A DNA stretch of 64,000 nucleotides from contig NZ_SMGP01000001.1 in assembly GCF_004339745.1 (NCBI RefSeq), positions 2,914,001 through 2,978,000 on the forward strand. The letters are read 5' to 3'. A program made the translations under genes and the position numbers. The first letter of the stretch is position 1; each line of letters starts with the position of its first letter. Below the pieces are notes generated by a model. That model ran no database searches. It was not told the DNA's origin and worked only from the letters and a program-made list of their open reading frames with translations. The stretch comes from Paraburkholderia sp. BL9I2N2 (GTDB lineage Bacteria; Pseudomonadota; Gammaproteobacteria; Burkholderiales; Burkholderiaceae). This document shows positions 42,241 through 51,493 of the stretch, in pieces.

Positions 42241-42722
42241 TTCGAAAGTTCCTCGAGCAGCTGGTCGATCTTCGCGCGGCTCATGAAGCTGCACATGCGA
42301 TGGTTGTTCACCAGCATCACCGGCGCGTCGCCGCACGAACCCATGCACTCACCTTCTTTCAGGGTGAATTTGCCGTCGGGCGTGGTTTCGCCGAAGTCGA
42401 TGCCGAGCTTCTGCTTCAGATATTCAGCGGCGCTGTCCGAGCCGCCGTCCGGGCCGAGCTGGCACGGCAGGTTGGTGCAGAGCGTGATCTTGTACTTGCC
42501 GACCGGCGAGGTCTCGTACATCGTGTAGAAGGTAGCCACCTCCTGCACGGCGACTGCCGGCATGCCGAGATAGTCCGCGACGAACTGCATGAGTTCGGGC
42601 GTCAGCCAGCCATGCTCTTCCTGAGCAGTAGCCAACGCCGACATCACGGCGGACTGTTTCTGATCGGCGGGATACTTCGCGATCGCGCGATCGATTTCTT
42701 TCAGGCCTTCAGCTGAGATCAT
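42237..42722 (-). CDS. nuoE: NADH-quinone oxidoreductase subunit E
   Basis: A 161-residue thioredoxin-like [2Fe-2S] protein carrying N1a. The four cysteines are in [12 protein letters not shown] and [13 protein letters not shown]. The ATG ending at 42722 ([18 protein letters not shown]) is chosen; an upstream ATG would add seven residues. It lies 131 bases after nuoD. Confidence 0.95.
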   Translation of the reverse strand: MISAEGLKEIDRAIAKYPADQKQSAVMSALATAQEEHGWLTPELMQFVADYLGMPAVAVQEVATFYTMYETSPVGKYKITLCTNLPCQLGPDGGSDSAAEYLKQKLGIDFGETTPDGKFTLKEGECMGSCGDAPVMLVNNHRMCSFMSRAKIDQLLEELSK

Positions 42723-42853
42723 TTTCAGACACGACTCTTTCAATTCCTACCGAACGAAAACCTGTCGCGCGCTGCATGATGCGACAGACCCGGCGTTCCT
42801 TTGCTTGACGCGCGCTTCGATGCAATCTGAAGGCGCGCTCTGATGAATACGTC

Positions 42854-44107
42854 CTAGCGATCCACTTCGCCGAACACGATGTCCTGCGTGCCGATGATCG
42901 TCACGGCGTCGGCGATCATGTGACCGCGCGCCATTTCATCGAGCGTGGACAGGTGTGCGTAGCCCGGTGCGCGGATCTTCAGGCGATACGGCTTGTTGGC
43001 GCCGTCCGAAATCAGATAGATGCCGAACTCGCCCTTCGGATGCTCGACCGCGGCATACGCCTCGCCTTCCGGCACGTGGAAGCCTTCCGTGAAGAGCTTG
43101 AAGTGGTGAATCAGCTCTTCCATGTTCGACTTCATGCCCACGCGCGACGGCGGCGCAACCTTGTGATTGTCGACCATCACAGGGCCGGGATTCTTGCGCA
43201 GCCACTCAATGCACTGTTTCACGATCCGTGTGGACTGGCGCATTTCTTCGACACGCACCAGATAGCGGTCATAGCAATCGCCATTCACGCCGACCGGAAT
43301 GTCGAAATCGAGCTTGTCGTAGACTTCGTACGGCTGCTTCTTGCGCAGATCCCATTCGATGCCCGAGCCACGCAGCATCGCGCCGGTCATGCCGAGATTC
43401 AGCGCACGTTCCGGGCTGACCACACCGATACCGACCAGACGTTGCTTCCAGATCCGGTTGTCGGTGAGCAGCGTTTCGTATTCGTCGACGCACTTCGGGA
43501 AACGCGTGAAGAAATCGTCGATGAAGTCGAGCAACGAGCCCTGGCGGTTCTCGTTCATCCTCGACAATGCCTTCGCATTGCGAATTTTCGACGCCTTGTA
43601 TTGCGGCATTGCGTCAGGCAGATCGCGATAGACGCCGCCCGGACGATAGTAAGCCGCGTGCATCCGTGCGCCGGACACCGCTTCGTACACGTCCATCAAA
43701 TCTTCGCGTTCACGGAACGCGTACAGAAACACCGCCATGGCGCCGACGTCGAGCGCGTGCGCGCCGATCCACATCAGGTGGTTCAGCACACGCGTGACTT
43801 CGTCGAACATTACGCGAATGTATTGCGCGCGTACCGGCACCTCGATGCCGAGCAGCTTTTCGATCGCCATCACGTAGCCGTGCTCGTTGACCATCATCGA
43901 CACGTAGTCGAGACGGTCCATGTACGGCACCGACTGGATGAATGTTTTGGTTTCGGCGAGCTTTTCAGTCGCACGATGCAGCAGGCCGATGTGCGGATCG
44001 GCGCGCTGGATGACTTCGCCGTCGAGTTCGAGCACGAGGCGCAGCACACCGTGCGCTGCCGGGTGCTGAGGGCCGAAGTTGAGCGTGTAGTTCTTGATCT
44101 CTGCCAT
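42854..44107 (-). CDS. nuoD: NADH-quinone oxidoreductase subunit D
   Basis: A 417-residue 49-kDa-type subunit, related to NiFe hydrogenase large subunits, lining the quinone pocket. [19 protein letters not shown] contains the quinone-contacting His, followed by [16 protein letters not shown] and the late [24 protein letters not shown]. Full length. nuoC precedes it by nine bases. Confidence 0.97.
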   Translation of the reverse strand: MAEIKNYTLNFGPQHPAAHGVLRLVLELDGEVIQRADPHIGLLHRATEKLAETKTFIQSVPYMDRLDYVSMMVNEHGYVMAIEKLLGIEVPVRAQYIRVMFDEVTRVLNHLMWIGAHALDVGAMAVFLYAFREREDLMDVYEAVSGARMHAAYYRPGGVYRDLPDAMPQYKASKIRNAKALSRMNENRQGSLLDFIDDFFTRFPKCVDEYETLLTDNRIWKQRLVGIGVVSPERALNLGMTGAMLRGSGIEWDLRKKQPYEVYDKLDFDIPVGVNGDCYDRYLVRVEEMRQSTRIVKQCIEWLRKNPGPVMVDNHKVAPPSRVGMKSNMEELIHHFKLFTEGFHVPEGEAYAAVEHPKGEFGIYLISDGANKPYRLKIRAPGYAHLSTLDEMARGHMIADAVTIIGTQDIVFGEVDR

Positions 44108-44116
44108 GGCGTTCTC

Positions 44117-44719
44117 TTAGTGTTTCAGACCGCCATAGCGATCTTCGCGGATCACGCGCGGCGTAATTTCCCGCGGCTCGATCGTCACAGGCTGATAGAC
44201 GACGCGCTTCTCTTCCGGGTCGTAACGCATTTCGACGTAGCCGGAGACAGGGAAATCTTTACGGAACGGGTGACCAATGAAACCGTAGTCGGTCAGGATG
44301 CGGCGCAGGTCCGGGTGGCCTTCGAAGACGATGCCGTACAGGTCGAATGCTTCGCGCTCGTACCAGTTGACCGAATTCCAGATTTCGACCACAGACGGCA
44401 GGATCGGCACTTCGTCGTCCGGTGCGAACACGCGCAGACGCAGACGCCAGTTGTTCTGCACCGACAACAAATGCAGAACGGCCGCGAAACGCGGACCGTC
44501 GTAAGCGCCGTCGGCGTAGGTCTGATAGTCGACGCCGCACAGATCCACGCATTGCTCGAAACCGAGCGAGCGGTCGTCGCGCAAACGGGTTGCCACGTTG
44601 AGGTAGTCGCCAGCCTTCACGACGATCGTCAACTCACCGATTGCTTCGGTGATGTTCAGCAGGAGGCCGCCAAAGGCCGCCTCGAGGTTCGCTTTCAGGG
44701 TCTCGAGTTTGCTTGCCAT
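44117..44719 (-). CDS. nuoC: NADH-quinone oxidoreductase subunit C
   Basis: A 200-residue 30-kDa-type subunit, not fused to nuoD as it is in E. coli. Family stretches are [40 protein letters not shown] and the C-terminal [20 protein letters not shown]. It lies 21 bases after nuoB. Confidence 0.96.
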   Translation of the reverse strand: MASKLETLKANLEAAFGGLLLNITEAIGELTIVVKAGDYLNVATRLRDDRSLGFEQCVDLCGVDYQTYADGAYDGPRFAAVLHLLSVQNNWRLRLRVFAPDDEVPILPSVVEIWNSVNWYEREAFDLYGIVFEGHPDLRRILTDYGFIGHPFRKDFPVSGYVEMRYDPEEKRVVYQPVTIEPREITPRVIREDRYGGLKH

Positions 44720-44740
44720 ATTGTGGGGGAGGCGTTGGCC

Positions 44741-45220
44741 TTATTGACGGGCGATTGTGTTGGTGCGGCGAATCTTGGCCTGTAACTGGATCACGCCGTA
44801 CACCAGCGCTTCCGCCGTGGGCGGACAACCCGGCACATAGACGTCGACCGGCACGATCCGGTCACAGCCGCGCACCACTGAATACGAGTAGTGGTAATAG
44901 CCGCCGCCGTTCGCGCACGAGCCCATCGAAATCACCCAGCGCGGCTCGGCCATCTGGTCGTAGACCTTGCGCAGAGCCGGCGCCATCTTGTTGCACAGCG
45001 TACCGGCGACGATCATCACGTCCGACTGACGCGGACTCGGACGAAACACCACGCCAAAACGGTCGAGGTCGTAACGGGCAGCGCCCGCATGCATCATCTC
45101 GACCGCGCAGCACGCAAGACCGAACGTCATCGGCCACAGCGAGCCGGTGCGCGTCCAGTTGATCAGTTTGTCAGCCGTGGTGGTGACAAACCCTTCCTTC
45201 AAGACCCCTTCGATACTCAT
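44741..45220 (-). CDS. nuoB: NADH-quinone oxidoreductase subunit B
   Basis: A 159-residue subunit carrying the terminal [4Fe-4S] cluster N2 next to the quinone. Its four cysteines lie in the adjacent pair of [29 protein letters not shown] and [12 protein letters not shown]. The ATG ending at 45220 ([15 protein letters not shown]) is the family start; the frame is open for 13 more codons upstream. Confidence 0.97.
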
Positions 45221-45283
45221 TTGCTTTCCACTCCAGACGGGGCGGCAAGCCTTGGCCACCCACGCAAACCGGCGATTAATCCA

Positions 45284-45643
45284 TCATTCCCAGTCGAGGC
45301 CGCCCTTCTTCCAGATATAGGCGAAGCCCAGCAGGAATTCGAGCAGGAAAATCATCATTGCCATGAAGCCCGGCCAGCCGATGTCGCGCAGAGCAACGCC
45401 CCACGGGAACAGGAACGCGGTTTCAAGGTCGAAAATGATGAAGAGAATGGCGACGAGGTAATAGCGCACGTCGAACTTCATGCGCGCATCTTCGAATGCT
45501 TCGAAGCCGCACTCGTACGGTGCGTTTTTCTCGGTATCGGGCTTGTTGGGACCGAGGATCTTGCCGATACTGACCAGTGCTACGCCTAAACCGGTGCCCA
45601 CAACGAGGAACAACAAGACGGGGAAATAGGCTGCGAGGTTCAA
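45284..45643 (-). CDS. nuoA: NADH-quinone oxidoreductase subunit A, TTG start
   Basis: A 119-residue, three-helix subunit and the first gene of the operon. Conserved parts are [35 protein letters not shown] and WKKGGLDWE at the end. The family start [14 protein letters not shown] is preceded here by a TTG (45641-45643) with GAGGATAG about seven bases upstream; an ATG at 45685 would add 14 non-conserved residues. A 9-bp perfect dyad lies 30 bases upstream. Confidence 0.9.
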   Translation of the reverse strand: MNLAAYFPVLLFLVVGTGLGVALVSIGKILGPNKPDTEKNAPYECGFEAFEDARMKFDVRYYLVAILFIIFDLETAFLFPWGVALRDIGWPGFMAMMIFLLEFLLGFAYIWKKGGLDWE

Positions 45644-45673
45644 GACTATCCTCAATCGGTTGGTTCTGAGTGC

Positions 45674-45698
45674 CGTCAGGAGCATAGCACTCCTGACG
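45674..45698 (-). promoter_or_regulatory. Perfect dyad ahead of the nuo operon
   Basis: CGTCAGGAG and CTCCTGACG form a perfect 9-bp inverted repeat with seven bases between, 30 bases before the nuoA start. The minus-strand centre contains TGCTATGCT, which could be an extended -10. An operator or a leader hairpin are both possible. Confidence 0.45.
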
Positions 45699-45756
45699 CG
45701 AAATCACTTCCGAAACGCACATGCCGCAAGCCCAACGCAAGCCGCACGTCAGAAGT

Positions 45757-45792
45757 GAAAATGCCAGCCGAAGCGAAGCAAGCGGCTGGCAT
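45757..45792 (-). terminator. Rho-independent terminator upstream of tRNA-Leu (nuo side)
   Basis: ATGCCAGCCG and CGGCTGGCAT form a perfect 10-bp stem, followed on the minus strand by TTTTC. It lies downstream of nothing but the tRNA-Leu gene on the minus strand once read 5' to 3', and it precedes the nuo operon, so it ends the tpiA-secG-tRNA transcript and gives nuo its own promoter. Confidence 0.8.
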
Positions 45793-45805
45793 TTAGATAA
45801 CATTT

Positions 45806-45890
45806 TGGTGCCGACGGCGAGACTCGAACTCGCACAGCTTTCGCCACTACCCCCTCAAGATAGCGTGTCTACCAATTTCACCACGTCGGC
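45806..45890 (-). tRNA. tRNA-Leu (GAG)
   Basis: An 85-base gene with a long variable arm, on the minus strand: acceptor GCCGACG, D-arm TGGTGAAATTGGTAGACACG, anticodon stem CTATC/GGTAG with loop TTGAGGG (anticodon GAG), T-arm GAGTTCGAGTCTC and an encoded CCA. The secG-tRNA-Leu-nuoA order is common in the Burkholderiales. Confidence 0.96.
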
Positions 45891-46003
45891 ACTGCATGCA
45901 ATCCGGGAAAACAACTTATAAAACCCGCGAATCGCTTCAAGACTTAGATTGTAACTGGTCTAAACAGATTGTTCAACGCACAAAAGCACGTTTGAACGAA
46001 AAT

Positions 46004-46381
46004 TTATTTCGGCACGTCGGTCGCCGGGACGGACGCAGCCGATGCCGGCAAAACAGCCGAGCCACCTGCCGGCGCCGAGGCAGCCGAAGCCGCGACCGGC
46101 GCAGTCACAGCCGCGCCCAGCACGCCTGCAGAAGGTTTCGCACGATACGCGCCGAGGTAAGTGAGCGTCAGCGTGGTGACAAAAAATACCGCTGCGAGCA
46201 CCGCCGTCGTACGCGACAAAAAGTTTGCCGAACCAGTCGCGCCGAACAGGCTTCCCGACGCACCGCTACCGAAAGCCGCGCCCATATCGGCGCCTTTGCC
46301 GTGCTGCAGCAAGACGAGGCCGATAACCCCGAGTGCCGACAACAGCTGAACGACGATAATCAATGTTTTCAAATACAGCAT
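46004..46381 (-). CDS. secG: Preprotein translocase subunit SecG
   Basis: A 125-residue SecYEG accessory subunit with two transmembrane helices (LIIVVQLLSALGVIGLVLL and TTAVLAAVFFVTTLTLTYL). Between them is the conserved HGKGADMGAAFGSGASGSLFGATGS cytoplasmic loop. The C-terminus is an Ala/Pro/Val-rich tail of about 45 residues that is not conserved. The ATG ending at 46381 follows AGGTGAG. It lies 82 bases after tpiA. Confidence 0.94.
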   Translation of the reverse strand: MLYLKTLIIVVQLLSALGVIGLVLLQHGKGADMGAAFGSGASGSLFGATGSANFLSRTTAVLAAVFFVTTLTLTYLGAYRAKPSAGVLGAAVTAPVAASAASAPAGGSAVLPASAASVPATDVPK

Positions 46382-46463
46382 CACACTCACCTGAGTCTTT
46401 ATTTAACCGCGCCACGCACTGCGTGTTGCACGGGATGGGGTCATCCTCGCCAAGGCGCCCTGC

Positions 46464-47243
46464 TTAACCGGCGACGCTCGTTGCGGCCGCCGCCTTGCAG
46501 ATCGCCAGGAAATCCTGGTCTTTCAACGACGCGCCGCCGATCAGGCCGCCGTCGATATCCGGCTGGCGGAACAATTCTTCCGCGTTTTCCGGTTTCACAC
46601 TGCCGCCGTACAACAGCGGCACATCCGCCACCGCCGCACCCTTTGCCGCCAGACGCGCACGCAGGAACGCATGGACTGCCTGCGCCTGCTCCGAGCTTGC
46701 GCTCTTGCCGGTGCCGATCGCCCAAACCGGCTCATACGCGACGACAAGCCGCGCCGCCTCTTGCACCGACAACTTGGCCAGCACTTCGTCCAGTTGCGTG
46801 CCGACCACCTGCTCGGTCGAACCGGCTTCGCGCTCTTCAAGCGTTTCGCCGACACAGACGATCGGCGTCAGGCCTGCTTCCAGCGCGCGCTGCGTTTTCA
46901 CCGCGACCAGTTCAGCACTTTCGCGATGATAGGCACGGCGTTCCGAGTGTCCGACGATCGCGAGCGTGGCGCCGAAATCCACCACCATCGGCGCGGCCAC
47001 TTCGCCGGTATAGGCGCCATGCGTGAACGCTGACACGTCCTGCACGCCCCACACGACCCGGCTGCCTTCCAGCAACGATTGAGACTGCGCGAGGTACGGA
47101 CTCGGCACGCAGACGCCGACGCGCACGTCGGCCGGCAATTCGCCCGCGCCTTGCGCCACGGCTTGCAACAGCGTGGCATTCTCGGCGAGGCGCCCGTGCA
47201 TCTTCCAGTTACCGACTACCAGTTTGGCTCGTTGTTTCGACAT
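46464..47243 (-). CDS. tpiA: Triosephosphate isomerase
   Basis: A 259-residue glycolytic TIM barrel interconverting dihydroxyacetone phosphate and glyceraldehyde 3-phosphate. VGNWKMHGR carries the Asn-Lys pair, [11 protein letters not shown] the catalytic His and [15 protein letters not shown] the catalytic Glu. The phosphate-gripping [15 protein letters not shown] is also intact. It is the first gene of a tpiA-secG-tRNA-Leu unit. Confidence 0.97.
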   Translation of the reverse strand: MSKQRAKLVVGNWKMHGRLAENATLLQAVAQGAGELPADVRVGVCVPSPYLAQSQSLLEGSRVVWGVQDVSAFTHGAYTGEVAAPMVVDFGATLAIVGHSERRAYHRESAELVAVKTQRALEAGLTPIVCVGETLEEREAGSTEQVVGTQLDEVLAKLSVQEAARLVVAYEPVWAIGTGKSASSEQAQAVHAFLRARLAAKGAAVADVPLLYGGSVKPENAEELFRQPDIDGGLIGGASLKDQDFLAICKAAAATSVAG

Positions 47244-47364
47244 CGTCTCGTCTTGTCTTGGCGGCGGACTTTGTTTGCGCTTACAGTCCGCCTTTCGGTT
47301 TCATGCGGCGTGCGCAAAACGCGCAATTTTACTGCGTGGGGTGGATCGGGTCAAACCGACCGTG

Positions 47365-48381
47365 TCAAGCGTCCTGACCCCAAGACAGTACGATCTTGCC
47401 GACATGCGTGCTGCTCTCCATCAGCGCGTGCGCGTCGGCAGCCTGCGCGGCCGGGAACACGCGATGCACCACCGGCTTGATGCGGCCGTCTTCGAGATGC
47501 GGCCAGACATGCTCTTTCAACTGCGCGGCAATCTTCGCCTTGAATTCGATCGGCCTCGGACGCAGTGTCGAACCGGTCAGCGTCAAACGGCGGCGCAGCA
47601 CCTCGTTCAGATTGAGCTCCGCTTTCGCGCCACCCAGCAACGCGATCAGCACGATGCGGCCACCATCTGCCAACGCCGTCAGCTCGCGCGACACATAACT
47701 GCCCGCCACCATGTCGAGCACCACGTCGACGCCGCGATCGTTGGTCAGCGACTTGATCACTTCGACGAAATCCTCAGTCTTGTAGTTGATCGCCCGCTCC
47801 GCGCCCAACGCTTCACAGGCGCGGCACTTCTCGTCCGAGCCAGCGGTCGCGAACACGCGAAAGCCGAGCGCATGCGCAATCTGGATCGCCGTCACGCCGA
47901 TGCCGCTGGAACCGCCCTGCACCAGCAGCGTTTCGTTCGGCGCGCCTTCGCCCTTGCCGAGTTGCGCACGGTCGAACACATTGCTCCACACCGTGAAGAA
48001 CGTTTCCGGCAGCGAAGCCGCTTCGACATCCGACAAACCGGCCGGCACCGGCAGGCACTGCAGCAGCGGCGCGACCGCGTATTCCGCGTAGCCGCCGCCG
48101 GCCAGCAACGCGCACACGCGATCGCCTACCTTCAGACCGAACGGGTTGTTCTTCTCGTCGATCGACCCTTCGACGATTTCACCCGCCACTTCCAGCCCCG
48201 GCAGATCCGACGCGCCCGGCGGCGGCGCATAGCCGCCCTTGCGCTGGAACACGTCCGGACGGTTGATGCCGGATGCGGCCACCTTGATCAGCACCTCGCC
48301 TGCTTTTGGCTGCGGCGTGGGCCGCTCAGCCAGCTTCAGGACGTCCGGCGCTCCGAATTCGGTGATTTCGATCGCTTTCAT
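47365..48381 (-). CDS. NAD(P)H-quinone oxidoreductase, zinc-independent MDR (PIG3-like)
   Basis: A 338-residue medium-chain reductase. The GroES-like N-terminal domain is MKAIEITEFGAPDVLKLAERPTP. The nucleotide-binding domain has VQGGSSGIGVTAIQIAHALG, in place of zinc-site cysteines. GLEVAGEIVEG and the late RPIEFKAKIAAQL fit the TP53I3/PIG3 branch of quinone reductases. The ATG ending at 48381 follows GGAG. It is between tpiA and pnp on the same strand but separated from each by over 100 bases. Confidence 0.88.
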   Translation of the reverse strand: MKAIEITEFGAPDVLKLAERPTPQPKAGEVLIKVAASGINRPDVFQRKGGYAPPPGASDLPGLEVAGEIVEGSIDEKNNPFGLKVGDRVCALLAGGGYAEYAVAPLLQCLPVPAGLSDVEAASLPETFFTVWSNVFDRAQLGKGEGAPNETLLVQGGSSGIGVTAIQIAHALGFRVFATAGSDEKCRACEALGAERAINYKTEDFVEVIKSLTNDRGVDVVLDMVAGSYVSRELTALADGGRIVLIALLGGAKAELNLNEVLRRRLTLTGSTLRPRPIEFKAKIAAQLKEHVWPHLEDGRIKPVVHRVFPAAQAADAHALMESSTHVGKIVLSWGQDA

Positions 48382-48480
48382 CTGCGTCAACTCCAAGATT
48401 GGATTGCGTTGCATGCCGGAATGAACAAATAGAGTACCCGTTTCTGTCCACCTGCAACGCAATCCACCCTGCACCCTTCA

Positions 48481-48518
48481 TAAAAAACGGCCGGCGCGCA
48501 TTCACGCTGCCGGCCGTT
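48481..48518 (-). terminator. Rho-independent terminator of pnp
   Basis: On the minus strand a 10-bp stem AACGGCCGGC/GCCGGCCGTT is followed by TTTTT, 15 bases beyond the pnp stop. Confidence 0.9.
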
Positions 48519-48532
48519 GTGCCGCTACCGCA

Positions 48533-50689
48533 TTACTGCGGCGTCGGTTCGCCTTGCGGCGCGCCGCTTGCGCCATTCGCGCCTTCATTCAGCAACGCCT
48601 TGGCCGACAAACGCACGCGGCCCTTTTCGTCCGTCTGGATGACCTTGACCTTCACTTGCTGGCCATCCTTCAGGTAGTCGTTGATGTCCTTGATACGCTC
48701 GTTGGCGATTTCGGAGATGTGCAGCAGACCATCCTTGCCCGGCAGGATGTTCACGATCGCGCCGAAATCGAGCAGCTTGAGCACGGTGCCTTCGTACACC
48801 TGGCCCACTTCGACTTCCAGCGTGATGTTCTCGATACGCTTCTTCGCTTCGGCCATCCCTTCGCTGCTCGTGCTGGCGATGGTGACGACGCCGTCGTCGG
48901 AAATATCGATCGTCGTGCCGGTTTCTTCGGTCAGCGCGCGGATCACCGAACCACCCTTGCCGATCACGTCGCGAATCTTTTCCGGATTGATCTTGATGGT
49001 GATCATGCGCGGTGCGTAGTCCGACAGCACCGTGTTCGCGCCCGACACCGCCGAGGTCATCTTGCCGAGGATGTGCATACGGCCTTCCTTCGCTTGCGCG
49101 AGGGCGACCTGCATGATTTCCTTGGTAATGCCCTGGATCTTGATGTCCATCTGCAGCGCGGTCACGCCTTGTTCCGTGCCCGCCACCTTGAAGTCCATGT
49201 CGCCGAGGTGATCTTCGTCGCCGAGGATGTCGGTCAGCACGGCGAACTTATTGCCTTCCAGGATCAGGCCCATGGCGATGCCGGCGACGTGCGCCTTCAT
49301 CGGCACGCCGGCGTCCATCAGCGCGAGGCAGCCGCCGCACACCGAAGCCATCGACGAGGAACCGTTCGATTCCGTGATTTCCGACACGACGCGAATCGAG
49401 TAGCCGAATTCGTCGGCGCTCGGCAGGCAGGCAGCCAGCGCGCGCTTGGCGAGACGGCCGTGACCGATTTCACGGCGCTTCGGCGAACCGACGCGGCCCG
49501 TTTCGCCGGTCGCGAACGGAGGCATGTTGTAGTGGAGCATGAAGCGTTCGCGGTACTCGCCTTCGAGCGCGTCGATGTTCTGCTCGTCGCCCTTCGTGCC
49601 CAGCGTGGCCACCACCAGCGCTTGCGTTTCGCCGCGCGTGAACAGTGCCGAACCGTGGGTACGCGGCAGCACGCCGGTACGGATTTCGATCGGACGCACG
49701 GTGCGCGTGTCGCGGCCGTCGATACGCGGTTCGCCGTTCAGGATCTGCGTACGGACGATCTTCGCTTCGATGTCGAACAGCACGTTGCCGACGGTTGCCT
49801 TGTCGGCCGCCACCGTGCCGCCTGCTGCGGCGTCTTCTTCCAGCTTCGCCGACGTGGCTGCGTAGACTTCCTTCAGCTTGGTCGAACGGGCTTGCTTGTC
49901 GCGCAGTTGGTAAGCCGCGAGCAGGTCGGCTTGCGCCAGTTCCGTCACGCGTGCGATCAGCGGCTCGTTCTTCGCCGCCGGTTGCCAATCCCATTCCGGC
50001 TTGCCGCCTTCGCGGACCAGTTCGTGGATTGCGTCGATCGCGATCTGCATTTGTTCGTGGCCGAACACGACGCCGCCGAGCATCACTTCTTCGCTCAGTT
50101 GCTGCGCTTCCGATTCCACCATCAGCACCGCGCGTTCCGTACCGGCGACGATCAGGTCGAGCGCCGATTCCTTCATTTGCGGACGCGTCGGGTTCAACAC
50201 GTATTCGTTGTTGATGTAGGCCACGCGTGCTGCGCCGACCGGGCCGTTGAACGGCAGACCCGACACGGCGAGCGCCGCCGACGCGCCGATCAGCGCGGGG
50301 ATGTCAGCGGGGATTTCGGGGTTCAGCGACAGGACGTGGATCACAACCTGGACTTCGTTGTAGAAGCCTTCCGGGAACAGCGGGCGCAGCGGACGATCGA
50401 TCAGGCGCGAGATCAGCGTTTCGCCTTCCGACGGACGGCCTTCGCGGCGGAAGAAGCCACCCGGGATCTTGCCGGCGGCGTAAGTCTTTTCGAGGTAGTC
50501 GACGGTCAGCGGGAAAAAGTCCTGACCCGGCTTGGCCGTCTTGGCGCCGACCACGGTGGCCAGCACCACGGTATCTTCGACGTCGACGATTACGGCACCG
50601 CTCGCCTGGCGAGCGATTTCGCCGGTCTCGAGGCGAACCTTATGTTGTCCCCACTGAAATTCTTTGACGATCTTATTGAACATAGTCAT
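48533..50689 (-). CDS. pnp: Polynucleotide phosphorylase (PNPase)
   Basis: A 718-residue 3'-5' exoribonuclease and RNA-degradosome enzyme. Two RNase PH-like domains (about 10-215 and 320-545) flank a helical domain. The second carries the [22 protein letters not shown] catalytic region. A KH domain follows ([20 protein letters not shown]), then an S1 domain ([23 protein letters not shown] to [12 protein letters not shown]). The ATG ending at 50689 follows GAGGAAAAGC; the frame is open upstream. rpsO precedes it, the usual rpsO-pnp order, with a 345-base gap containing the rpsO terminator and a leader hairpin. Confidence 0.97.
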   Translation of the reverse strand: MTMFNKIVKEFQWGQHKVRLETGEIARQASGAVIVDVEDTVVLATVVGAKTAKPGQDFFPLTVDYLEKTYAAGKIPGGFFRREGRPSEGETLISRLIDRPLRPLFPEGFYNEVQVVIHVLSLNPEIPADIPALIGASAALAVSGLPFNGPVGAARVAYINNEYVLNPTRPQMKESALDLIVAGTERAVLMVESEAQQLSEEVMLGGVVFGHEQMQIAIDAIHELVREGGKPEWDWQPAAKNEPLIARVTELAQADLLAAYQLRDKQARSTKLKEVYAATSAKLEEDAAAGGTVAADKATVGNVLFDIEAKIVRTQILNGEPRIDGRDTRTVRPIEIRTGVLPRTHGSALFTRGETQALVVATLGTKGDEQNIDALEGEYRERFMLHYNMPPFATGETGRVGSPKRREIGHGRLAKRALAACLPSADEFGYSIRVVSEITESNGSSSMASVCGGCLALMDAGVPMKAHVAGIAMGLILEGNKFAVLTDILGDEDHLGDMDFKVAGTEQGVTALQMDIKIQGITKEIMQVALAQAKEGRMHILGKMTSAVSGANTVLSDYAPRMITIKINPEKIRDVIGKGGSVIRALTEETGTTIDISDDGVVTIASTSSEGMAEAKKRIENITLEVEVGQVYEGTVLKLLDFGAIVNILPGKDGLLHISEIANERIKDINDYLKDGQQVKVKVIQTDEKGRVRLSAKALLNEGANGASGAPQGEPTPQ

Positions 50690-50775
50690 TGCTTTTCCTC
50701 TTCGTAATGCCGCGCGGACCAGAAGCGGCGCGGCAACGCCAGGACCGGCGCCGCATGGGAAGAGTAGTGTTATGC

Positions 50776-50827
50776 CATTCCAGAGAACCACGCCCTACGT
50801 CGAGTACGCGCGCGAACCGCTGGAATG
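50776..50827 (-). promoter_or_regulatory. Leader hairpin upstream of pnp
   Basis: CATTCCAG and CTGGAATG form an 8-bp closing stem around 36 GC-rich bases, 87 bases before the pnp start. In E. coli an RNase III-cut stem in this position lets PNPase control its own mRNA; the same role is possible here but the internal pairing was not folded. Confidence 0.4.
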
Positions 50828-50974
50828 ACACAAAGCTCCGCCCCTGAAGCCCGGCCATGAATCTCTTCTTTACTGCTTGCTCTACTGCTTGATTACTGCT
50901 GCCTGCTCCCGCCGCATGAACCGGCACGCCACTGCGGAGAACAGCCGGCGCGCATCACATGAAGCGCACCGTGC

Positions 50975-51014
50975 AAAAACAAAATGCCTGTATCAGTGGA
51001 ACTGACACAGGCAT
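50975..51014 (-). terminator. Rho-independent terminator of rpsO
   Basis: On the minus strand ATGCCTGTGTCAG pairs with CTGATACAGGCAT (one G-T mismatch) around a five-base loop, followed by TTTGTTTTT, 20 bases after the rpsO stop. Confidence 0.9.
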
Positions 51015-51034
51015 CTTGCTGAACGACTGGCCGA

Positions 51035-51307
51035 TTACTTACGCAGACCCAGCTTTTCGATCAGTGCGCGGTAACGATCCGCGTCCTTACCCTTCAGGTA
51101 GTCGAGCAGCTTACGACGGCGGCTCACCATGCGCAGCAGACCGCGGCGGCTGTGGTGATCTTTCGTGTGTGCCTTGAAGTGAACGGTCAGTTCGTTGATG
51201 CGGGTCGTGAGCAGCGCGACCTGAACTTCGGGGGAGCCGGTGTCGTTAGCGGCGCGTGCGAATTGCGCAACGACTTCGGACTTCTTGCTTGTTTCAACTG
51301 CGGACAT
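51035..51307 (-). CDS. rpsO: 30S ribosomal protein S15
   Basis: A 90-residue primary 16S-binding protein. The signature [26 protein letters not shown] and the end [28 protein letters not shown] are complete. The ATG ending at 51307 ([13 protein letters not shown]) gives the family length. Own terminator downstream, then pnp. Confidence 0.97.
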   Translation of the reverse strand: MSAVETSKKSEVVAQFARAANDTGSPEVQVALLTTRINELTVHFKAHTKDHHSRRGLLRMVSRRRKLLDYLKGKDADRYRALIEKLGLRK

Positions 51308-51493
51308 GTCGATTTCCTTAAGAACTAGACAGGCGGTCACGGAAGAAAGGCCGTGCCGTGGGTTACCCGTGTGCTTTAAATATTGCTGACAGGCCTTGGA
51401 CAAAGGCTTGCCTCACAACGGGACGCGTATTGTAGCACAGCCCAATCCGGCCGCGAACCCCGCTGTGCCGGGCGATGGCGCGCCTCACCTCGA

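Noticed and set aside
42920-44785. A 621-codon plus-strand open frame antisense to nuoD and nuoC
   Set aside because: Same explanation: compositional shadow of strongly coding DNA. Similar long shadows occur opposite nuoL, nuoN, pnp and leuA.
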